Origin: Chryseobacterium gleum
GTDB lineage: Bacteria > Bacteroidota > Bacteroidia > Flavobacteriales_D > Sanyastnellaceae
Length of the DNA stretch: 6,263 bases
Direction: 5' to 3'
NCBI GenBank assembly: GCA_945883885.1
Contig: CAMCYM010000101.1
Coordinates: 1 to 6,263, forward strand
The position numbers and the translations under genes are program-made. The notes beneath the pieces were generated by a model. That model saw only the letters and a program-made list of their open reading frames with translations. It ran no database searches and had not been told where the DNA came from. Every line of letters begins with the position of its first letter. Positions within the stretch are counted from its first letter, which is position 1. Below are positions 1 through 5,527 of the stretch, one piece after another.

Positions 1-297
1 TACATCGCGGTGGAGCGGTACGATCCGGACGTGCATTTTTCCGATGACATCTACGGTCAGGCGCCGTGGTTGAACGGTATCGGCGAGTTGCAGCCGGTGC
101 CGGGACTGCATGCGAGCTATGCGTTCGACTTTGAGTATGGCCCCGAGCGCGACCGGCTGAAGGCGCTCACGGTGGGAGCGGCGGTCGATGCGTTTTTTTG
201 GCAGCCCGAGATTTTGGCGGAGCGATACAACCAGAACCAGCGTGCGTTTGTTACGCTCTTTGCACGCATGGAGGTCGGACGGCGGTGGACCCGCTGA
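1..297 (+). CDS. Hypothetical protein, C-terminal fragment, probably outer-membrane beta-strand protein
   Basis: The frame is open from the first base and ends at TGA 295-297, so 98 C-terminal residues are visible and the start lies outside the window. I do not recognise a named family with certainty. The visible part is rich in aromatic and charged residues. It has a stretch reading PGLHASYAFDFEYG, then KALTVGAAVDAFF, then AFVTLFARMEVGRRW, each with the alternating polar/hydrophobic pattern of amphipathic beta strands, and a short basic tail (RRWTR). This fits the end of an outer-membrane beta-barrel or a related envelope protein, but that is inference. Only 24 bases separate it from lipA on the same strand, so the two are probably co-transcribed. 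The real gene is clearly longer than what is shown here. Confidence 0.75.
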   Translation, partial: YIAVERYDPDVHFSDDIYGQAPWLNGIGELQPVPGLHASYAFDFEYGPERDRLKALTVGAAVDAFFWQPEILAERYNQNQRAFVTLFARMEVGRRWTR

Positions 298-321
298 CCG
301 ATCCAGAAGGACTAGGAACCC

Positions 322-1230
322 ATGACCACACCCACCCCGCACGTCCCTGAACCGAACGGCCGCCGGCCGAAGCCCGCCTGGCTGCGGGTGAAGTTGCCTA
401 CCGGCGAGAACTACCGCCGCGTGCGGGGTTTGGTCGACGAACACAAGCTCCATACCATCTGCGAGAGCGGCCACTGCCCGAACATGGGCGAATGCTGGGG
501 CGAAGGCACGGCTACGTTCATGATCCTGGGCAACGTGTGCACGCGGAGCTGCGGCTTTTGCAACGTGGCGACGGGCCGGCCGCTCGAGGCGGATCCGTTC
601 GAGCCGGGGCGCGTGGCGGAATCGGTGAAGTTGATGGGGGTGAAGCATGCCGTGGTCACGTCGGTGGATCGGGACGATTTGGCGGATGGCGGGTCTGAAA
701 TTTGGGCGGCGACCGTGCGTGCCATCCGGCACAGGTCGCCCAGCACCACCCTCGAGACCCTCATCCCGGACTTCGCCGGCAAATGGGAGAACCTGCAGCG
801 CATCATCGACGTGCGGCCGGAAGTGGTGTCGCACAACCTCGAGACCGTGCGGCGCCTGACCCGGCAGGTGCGCATCCAAGCGAAGTACGACCGCAGCCTC
901 GAAGTGCTGATGCGCCTGCGCCGCGCGGGGCTGCAGACGAAATCGGGCATCATGCTGGGACTCGGCGAGACCTTCGACGAGGTGGTCGGGGCGATGGACG
1001 ATTTGCGGAGCGTGGATTGCCAAATTCTCACCCTCGGCCAGTACCTCCAGCCCACCCCGCAGCACCTGCCCATCGCCGAGTTCATCCACCCGGACATCTT
1101 CGCGGAGCTCCGTACCCTCGGGCTCGCAAAAGGCTTCCGGTTCGTGGAGAGCGGACCGCTGGTGCGCTCAAGCTACCACGCTGAAAAGCACGTCCTTCCC
1201 GCAGAGTCGCCCTCCGGGGACGCGGGTTGA
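322..1230 (+). CDS. lipA: Lipoyl synthase (radical SAM)
   Basis: LipA inserts two sulfur atoms at C6 and C8 of octanoyl groups carried on lipoyl domains (pyruvate and 2-oxoglutarate dehydrogenases, glycine cleavage H protein), in the cytoplasm. All family hallmarks are visible in the 302 residues: the auxiliary-cluster cysteines C47, C52 and C58 (CESGHCPNMGEC), the radical-SAM cysteines C73, C77 and C80 (CTRSCGFC), HNLETV at 171-176, GLGET at 213-217, a YLQPT stretch at 241-245, and the C-terminal RSSYHAE at 282-288, which holds the serine ligand of the auxiliary cluster. Length is normal for the family. The ATG is preceded by AGAAGGA at 305-311 and AGGA at 314-317, which support this start. 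The last 15 or so residues (LPAESPSGDAG) are an unconserved tail. lipB is not in the window. The 24-base gap upstream suggests transcription from a promoter before the preceding gene. Confidence 0.97.
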   Translation: MTTPTPHVPEPNGRRPKPAWLRVKLPTGENYRRVRGLVDEHKLHTICESGHCPNMGECWGEGTATFMILGNVCTRSCGFCNVATGRPLEADPFEPGRVAESVKLMGVKHAVVTSVDRDDLADGGSEIWAATVRAIRHRSPSTTLETLIPDFAGKWENLQRIIDVRPEVVSHNLETVRRLTRQVRIQAKYDRSLEVLMRLRRAGLQTKSGIMLGLGETFDEVVGAMDDLRSVDCQILTLGQYLQPTPQHLPIAEFIHPDIFAELRTLGLAKGFRFVESGPLVRSSYHAEKHVLPAESPSGDAG

Positions 1231-1250
1231 CTCTTGACGCAATCCTGACC

Positions 1251-1280
1251 GTTGCACCCGAACACTCTTTTGTACCTTTC
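1251..1280 (+). promoter_or_regulatory. Putative Bacteroidota-type promoter for the T9SS propeller gene
   Basis: GTTG at 1251-1254 and TACCTTTC at 1273-1280 are separated by 18 bases. This resembles the Bacteroidota primary-sigma promoter (TTG-type -33 element and TAnnTTTG -7 element), with one mismatch in the last base of the -7 box. Transcription would begin roughly 35-40 bases before the ATG at 1325. No clear terminator follows lipA, so read-through from lipA may add to expression. The call rests on consensus matching only. Confidence 0.45.
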
Positions 1281-1324
1281 GCCACCGCCCTTCGTGGGGC
1301 AAACAATCGGAACCTGACAGAACC

Positions 1325-4300
1325 ATGCAAGTGAAGTACGCCATTGCCGCTACGGCGGTCGCCTTCGGAGTCGCTGGAGCCGTGTGGACCATGAGCCGTC
1401 CATCGGACATCCCTGCTTACATCCCGCGCGAAGCTGCGGGCCCGGCTGGGTCGCCCGAAGGGGCTTACGAAATTCACCGGATGCTCCTGGCGGACATCGA
1501 AACCGGTGAAATCAACACCGCGGGCCTCAACGCTTTGCGCGCGGAGGTCATCCGGTACAACGCGCAGGCACTCGGAAACGGGTCCCGTGCGACGGACCAC
1601 TACTGGAACGAGATGGGCCCAGACAACGTCGGCGGCCGTACACGTGCCATCGTCGCCATCACCGAGAACCTCCTCTATGCGGGGGCGGTGTCGGGCGGCT
1701 TGTGGCGCAGCGACGACGGCGCGAACAAGTGGAATCAGGTCCACGGTTTCCCGAACCTGATGGTGGGCTCGATTGCCGTCTCCGGCAACGGCACCCTTTA
1801 CGTCGGGACGGGTTCGCAGTACGACTTCGCCGGTGGCGAAGGGGGCAGCGGGTTCCGCGGCCGCGGCATCTACTGGTCCGCGGACGGCGTGAACTTTGAA
1901 ATGATCGAAGGCACCGACCCGGGCTTCCTCGGCAGCGGGGACTTCACCGCGACGGACGCGATGGAAACGGACCCGACGAACCCGAACCGCGTGTGGTTCG
2001 GCAGCGACGCCGGCATCGGTTACCTCGAAAACGGAGTGCTGTACGAAAACGTGGTCTCGGGCATTCCGGCAGGCCCGGTGGGCGACATCCGCATCGCAGC
2101 AGACGGCAGCTACATGCTTGTCGGTATGTCGAACGCCCGGGTGTACCGCAGCACGAACGCGGACTTCACGGCGTTTGAATCGGTTTCTGGCAACACGTCT
2201 TCGTCGCTCCTCCCGCAGTCGGGCATGGGCCGCGTCCGTGTGGACATCAGCCAAGACGACAGCGACCACGCCTTTGCCTTGTTCTCGACCAGCGCAGGCG
2301 GCTTCGGCGGCCTCTACCACACGGACAACGGCGGGGATACCTGGACGAATGTTTGGCCCTCCGGCATCGCACAGTCTACGCCCCTCCCGCGGAACCAAGG
2401 CATCTACGACCTGGCCCTCGGCATCAAGAAGGGCCAGCCAGACCTCGCCTACGTCGGCGGCATCGAAGTGTGGCGCTCGGGCCCGAACCAGCAAGCAGAG
2501 CTGGCGGCCTTCGCGTTCGACTTTGCCGGAACGGACTTCGACGTCCACGCGGACATCCACGACATCATCTTCACGCCGGCAGGCACGATGTATGTGACCA
2601 CGGACGGTGGCATCTACAAGAGCACGGACGGCGGTCAGACCTACCTCGAGTGCAACCGCGACTACTCGGTGACGCAGTTCTACGGCATGGACCACAGCTC
2701 GCGCAGCGCGGTGCTCGGCGGGACGCAGGACAACGGCAGCCTCATGATTCCGTCGAACGGCTACTTCCTCAGCGACCAAGAAGCCATCGAGGTCCACGGC
2801 GGTGACGGCTTCGACTGCGTGATTTCGAAGGTGACGGATGCTCCGGGCTGGACCTACGCGTGGATGGCATCCTCGCAGAACGGAGGCCTCGTCCGTGGGA
2901 CGCTTTCGCCGGGTGCGTCGAACAACTACGGTCAGTTTTGGGACGACGACATCATCGAACTCGCGAACGACGCGGGCGAAATCGGCCAGTTCTACTCGGT
3001 CGTGTCGATGTACGAGAACACGAACGACCTGAACACAGAGCGCACGGTGCTCCTGGTGAATCCATACGGCACTACGGTGACGGACAGCACGTTCACGCTC
3101 TTTACGAGCAACCAGAACCTGCCGTTCGAATACACGTTGCCGGCCGGTGTGGAGTTGCCCTATTATGACCAAATCGTGCGTCCGGACCGCCTCCTCACGG
3201 CACCGCTCACGGAAGACCCGGAGTACTTCTGGCTCGACCCGCAGGTGGCCATCCCGCAAGAGGAATGTGAAACGGACCCGGTGACCGGAGAAGAAGTGTG
3301 CGACACGCTGTACTTCCACCCGGGCGACACGTTGAACAACATCGCGGGCCGGTTGAAGGTGCGCGACCCGTACACCTGCATCACGGCCACGGGCTTCGTC
3401 GGCGCGCAGGGGGTGTGGATCACCCGCGACGGGATGAACTTCAACACCACCCCGGACTGGATCCGCCTCGACGTGGCCCCCGCTGGCGGTGGCACGAAGG
3501 AGATTGAGTTCACGGTGGGCGATCATCCGGAATCGGGCAACCACATGTTCGTGAGCGGCTGGGACGGCAAGCTGTACCGCTTCGACGGCCTGCACGACAT
3601 CTACACGCAGGAGGATGTGCCGGCGAACATGCGCAAGCAAATCCTTTCGGTGGGTGCAGCGGTCACAGGCATTGCGGTGGACCCGAACGACCCGAACCAC
3701 GTCGTCGTCACCATCGGCGGCTACGGCACCGTGACCTCGGGCAAGGTGCAGGAGACGTTCAACGCCCTTTCGGATTCACCGACGTGGAGCAACATTTGGC
3801 TCACAGGCGAAATGGGCAAGATGCCCTGCTACGACGTGGTCATCGACGCGATGGACCCCTCGGGCAACACGATCCTCATCGGCACCGAGTACGGCATCTA
3901 CGCTTCGGACGACGGCGGAGAGACCTGGGTCCCTGCGAACTCGAACATGGCCCCGACCGCCGACGGTGTGGCCGCTCCGGTCTTCGACCTGAAGCAGCAG
4001 TGGCGCGGATCAGAGCAGTGGGTGAACCCATCAAACCAAGGGGCCATCTACGCAGCCACCCACGGCCGCGGCATCTTCCGGTCGGACCTCTTCCTCGGCG
4101 CCCAGGAAGCCACGGCAGCCGCCGCCGCCGAGGCCGTTCAGGGCATCAAGGTCTACCCGAACCCGCTCACGGGCGACGTGGTCCGCTTCGAGACCGGCTT
4201 GCGCGGCGACTTCCGCGTCGAAATCTTCGACCTCAGCGGCCGCGTCGTGATCAACCGCGACATCCGGTCCCACGCCGGCGGTCCCATCGAACTCGATGCA

Positions 4301-4384
4301 GCCCGCCTTTCGAACGGGACCTACGTGCTGCGCGCCGTCACCGGCCGCACCCACCAAACCACAAAACTCATCGTCAAGCGCTGA
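1325..4384 (+). CDS. Secreted Asp-box (sortilin/GH74-like) beta-propeller protein with T9SS type A sorting domain
   Basis: A 1019-residue exported protein. Residues 1-23 look like a signal peptide: short basic start (MQVK) and a hydrophobic Ala/Val core (6-21); this supports the ATG at 1325, which lacks a Shine-Dalgarno site. From about 90 to 920 it has beta-propeller features: a WNEMGPDNVGGRTRAI entry motif (94-109), clear Asp-boxes at 333-340 (TDNGGDTW), 433-440 (STDGGQTY) and 861-868 (SDDGGETW), degenerate ones near 129, 185 and 700, a GGTQDNGS motif (465-472) followed by GGDGFDC (492-498), and ATHGRGIFRSDLF (911-923). These are typical of the sortilin/VPS10 and GH74-like propeller families. 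An Ala-rich linker (929-937) leads to the sorting domain, with VYPNP at 943-947 and the terminal KLIVKR, which would direct the protein through T9SS to the cell surface or medium. Whether it is an enzyme (glycosidase) or a binding/adhesion protein cannot be told. Asn codons are mostly AAC, hinting at strong codon bias and good expression. Two cysteines (C648, C659) bracket an acidic loop that may be disulfide-closed. Confidence 0.93.
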   Translation: MQVKYAIAATAVAFGVAGAVWTMSRPSDIPAYIPREAAGPAGSPEGAYEIHRMLLADIETGEINTAGLNALRAEVIRYNAQALGNGSRATDHYWNEMGPDNVGGRTRAIVAITENLLYAGAVSGGLWRSDDGANKWNQVHGFPNLMVGSIAVSGNGTLYVGTGSQYDFAGGEGGSGFRGRGIYWSADGVNFEMIEGTDPGFLGSGDFTATDAMETDPTNPNRVWFGSDAGIGYLENGVLYENVVSGIPAGPVGDIRIAADGSYMLVGMSNARVYRSTNADFTAFESVSGNTSSSLLPQSGMGRVRVDISQDDSDHAFALFSTSAGGFGGLYHTDNGGDTWTNVWPSGIAQSTPLPRNQGIYDLALGIKKGQPDLAYVGGIEVWRSGPNQQAELAAFAFDFAGTDFDVHADIHDIIFTPAGTMYVTTDGGIYKSTDGGQTYLECNRDYSVTQFYGMDHSSRSAVLGGTQDNGSLMIPSNGYFLSDQEAIEVHGGDGFDCVISKVTDAPGWTYAWMASSQNGGLVRGTLSPGASNNYGQFWDDDIIELANDAGEIGQFYSVVSMYENTNDLNTERTVLLVNPYGTTVTDSTFTLFTSNQNLPFEYTLPAGVELPYYDQIVRPDRLLTAPLTEDPEYFWLDPQVAIPQEECETDPVTGEEVCDTLYFHPGDTLNNIAGRLKVRDPYTCITATGFVGAQGVWITRDGMNFNTTPDWIRLDVAPAGGGTKEIEFTVGDHPESGNHMFVSGWDGKLYRFDGLHDIYTQEDVPANMRKQILSVGAAVTGIAVDPNDPNHVVVTIGGYGTVTSGKVQETFNALSDSPTWSNIWLTGEMGKMPCYDVVIDAMDPSGNTILIGTEYGIYASDDGGETWVPANSNMAPTADGVAAPVFDLKQQWRGSEQWVNPSNQGAIYAATHGRGIFRSDLFLGAQEATAAAAAEAVQGIKVYPNPLTGDVVRFETGLRGDFRVEIFDLSGRVVINRDIRSHAGGPIELDAARLSNGTYVLRAVTGRTHQTTKLIVKR

Positions 4385-4390
4385 CCGGGC

Positions 4391-4405
4391 GCCTGCTGCG
4401 CAGGC
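4391..4405. repeat. Short perfect palindrome just after the propeller-gene stop codon
   Basis: GCCTGC-TGC-GCAGGC is a perfect 6-base inverted repeat with a 3-base loop, six bases after the stop codon at 4382-4384. No T-run follows, so it is not a classic terminator by itself; that role is filled by the hairpin at 4445-4479. It may protect the 3' end of the mRNA. It has the same stem and loop sizes as the palindromes at 4635 and 4664. Confidence 0.6.
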
Positions 4406-4408
4406 TAG

Positions 4409-4444
4409 ATTGAGTTTGAGTTTGAGTTTGAGATTGAGATTGAG
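4409..4444. repeat. Hexamer tandem array 1 (six TTGAG-type units)
   Basis: Six contiguous 6-base units read on the plus strand: ATTGAG, TTTGAG three times, then ATTGAG twice. The array ends exactly where the terminator stem starts. It is non-coding as far as I can judge: frames through it give only low-complexity dipeptide repeats. The last GAG can add weak pairs to the base of the terminator stem. Confidence 0.9.
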
Positions 4445-4479
4445 AGGGCCTCGGGACGTACGCGTTCCGGGGCCTTTTT
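4445..4479 (+). terminator. Rho-independent terminator of the T9SS propeller gene
   Basis: A stem of about 14 pairs joins 4445-4458 and 4463-4476 around the tetraloop TACG (4459-4462), with three G-T wobbles (4455/4466, 4451/4470, 4446/4475), followed by a T-run at 4475-4479. This is the textbook architecture of an intrinsic terminator on the plus strand, about 60 bases after the propeller-gene stop codon. Read on the minus strand, the hairpin is followed by CTCTCAATCTC and no T-run, so it should not stop transcription from the opposite gene efficiently. Confidence 0.92.
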
Positions 4480-4481
4480 AG

Positions 4482-4549
4482 TTTGAGGTTGAGAGTTTGA
4501 GTTTGAGATTGAGATTGAGATTGAGATTGAGATTGAGATTGAGATTGAG
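4482..4549. repeat. Hexamer tandem array 2 (about eleven TTGAG-type units)
   Basis: Units on the plus strand are TTTGAG, GTTGAG, a 2-base interruption (AG, 4494-4495), TTTGAG twice, then ATTGAG seven times in a row (4508-4549), ending in AGAG. It lies only two bases beyond the terminator's T-run. The order of variants, TTTGAG first and ATTGAG after, is the same as in array 1, pointing to a shared origin. The homogeneous seven-unit block is probably the youngest part and prone to slippage in steps of six bases. No gene reads through it convincingly. Confidence 0.92.
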
Positions 4550-4590
4550 AGAGTGGGGCGGTGGGTGCTTCCCGGGGGCTGATCGCTCAA

Positions 4591-4618
4591 AGCGGCGCAA
4601 CCGCGTCCTCAACCCTGT
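4591..4618. repeat. GC-rich palindromic repeat, degenerate copy A
   Basis: This 28-base copy matches the units at 4635 and 4664 over GCGGCGCA-CCGCGTCCTCA with a few substitutions; the G-to-A change in the right arm shortens the palindrome to GCGG/CCGC. The minus-strand decamer GGGTTAAGGA (about 4621-4630), close to GGGTTGAGGA in copy A, suggests a further truncated copy between A and B. The preceding 41 bases (4550-4590) hold nothing I can name. Confidence 0.7.
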
Positions 4619-4634
4619 CTCCTTAACCCTTTTT

Positions 4635-4692
4635 CGCGGCGCAGCCGCGTCCTCACACTGTTTCGCGGCGCAGCCGCGTCCTCACCCCTGTT
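4635..4692. repeat. Tandem pair of 29-base palindromic repeats (copies B and C)
   Basis: Two directly adjoining units start at 4635 and 4664 (period 29). Their first 22 bases are identical, and the identity also covers the three T preceding each. Each begins with the perfect palindrome CGCGGC-GCA-GCCGCG, able to form a 6-pair stem with a 3-base loop on either strand, followed by TCCTCAC and a CTGTT-like tail. Copy C overlaps the stop codon (4682-4684) and last codons of the minus-strand LpxH-like gene. Neither palindrome is followed by a T-run on either strand. They resemble REP-like elements in form, but no family assignment is possible from here. Confidence 0.85.
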
Positions 4693-5527
4693 CCCTGCCT
4701 AAAAGTTCCGCAACCCCGTCCTCAATGCGTACCGACGTGAAGTGTGTCAGCCAATCTCCGAGGTTGACATACCGGGCCGTTCTGCCGGCAGCTGTGACCG
4801 GCAAGTCGAGCGGGAGGTGGCGGTGGCCGAAGAGGAACAGGTCGACGGGCTCGTGCGCGAGGAAGTCCGTGCAGTAAGCGTGCAGCCATTCGTGCTCGGG
4901 GCCACGGAAGTCCGCGTCGGCCGGAGCGTTCGTGGCCCGGCTGGAAGAGGAAAAGTAAGCGGCCAGGGCGATGCCGCGGTCGGGGTGGATTTGGCGGAAA
5001 AGTGCGAAGGCCCAGCGTGCCGTGAAGAGCCGCTTCAGGCGTTTGTAGCCGTAGTCGCCGGGCCCCAGGCCGTCGCCGTGGCCGATGAGGCAGCGGAGAC
5101 CGTCGTAGTCGCGGCGGATGGGCGCGCGGTGCACCTCCACGCCCAGTTCGGATTCGAGGTAGCCGAAGGTCCACAGGTCGTGGTTGCCGACGTGGAAATG
5201 CACCGGAATGCCCGAGTCGGCGACACGGGCGATGGCGCCCAGCAGCCGGACGTGGCCGCGGGGAACGGCCCGGCGGTATTCGAACCAAAAGTCAAACACA
5301 TCCCCGACCAGATGGACTTCGGTGGCCGGCAGTCCAGAGGTGAAGTAGGTGCCGGCGGCGGCGGACTCGAGCCATGCCACGAACCGCCGTTCCCGCTCCC
5401 GGGAAGGCACGGTGGTGTCGATGCCGAGGTGCAGATCCGAGGCCAGCGCGACGCGCGCGCCCGGCGCGTCAGGGGAGGAGTTCGGCCAGTTTTGCTGCAA
5501 GGGCAGGTCCGCGTAAGTTCGTCGCAA
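4682..5527 (-). CDS. lpxH: UDP-2,3-diacylglucosamine pyrophosphatase-like metallophosphoesterase
   Basis: A calcineurin-type phosphoesterase that most likely hydrolyses UDP-2,3-diacylglucosamine to lipid X and UMP in lipid A synthesis, at the inner face of the inner membrane. Numbering from the TTG at 5527 (281 residues), the metal-site motifs are all present: SDLHLG 30-35 (D31, H33), GDVFDFW 75-81, GNHD 114-117, GHGDG 149-153 and GHRH 234-237. The VRLLG, GPGDYGYK, YFSSSSR and YVNLGDWL stretches match the Bacteroidota LpxH-like group. The start is uncertain: no ATG or GTG lies before SDLHLG in this frame; family members usually start about 8 residues before that motif, and the options are TTG at 5527 (preceded by AAGGTGA) or TTG at 5500. 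Both overlap the end of the tlpA-like gene, pointing to translational coupling. Residues 58-67 appear to be a small insertion. The stop codon lies in a palindromic repeat. Confidence 0.88.
   Translation of the reverse strand: MRRTYADLPLQQNWPNSSPDAPGARVALASDLHLGIDTTVPSRERERRFVAWLESAAAGTYFTSGLPATEVHLVGDVFDFWFEYRRAVPRGHVRLLGAIARVADSGIPVHFHVGNHDLWTFGYLESELGVEVHRAPIRRDYDGLRCLIGHGDGLGPGDYGYKRLKRLFTARWAFALFRQIHPDRGIALAAYFSSSSRATNAPADADFRGPEHEWLHAYCTDFLAHEPVDLFLFGHRHLPLDLPVTAAGRTARYVNLGDWLTHFTSVRIEDGVAELLGREQG

Noticed and set aside
1203..1234. Inverted repeat AGAGTC/GACTCT at the end of lipA as a terminator
   Set aside because: Six pairs with a 20-base loop and no T-run after it; too weak to call a terminator.
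1082..3700. Long (872-codon) open frame on the minus strand, antisense to lipA's end and the propeller gene
   Set aside because: Its translation is dominated by Val, Arg, His and Ala with no domain pattern; it is the reverse-strand shadow of a GC-rich, strongly codon-biased gene whose plus-strand product has clear motifs.
4405..4590. Minus-strand frame with Ser-Ile/Ser-Asn dipeptide repeats, and plus-strand frames with Arg-Leu repeats through the hexamer arrays
   Set aside because: Any frame through a 6-base repeat gives a dipeptide repeat and stays open; there are no supporting domains and the frames cross a strong terminator.
4409..4692. CRISPR array
   Set aside because: Units are contiguous hexamers or near-contiguous 29-base repeats without unique spacers of even length, and no cas gene is present.
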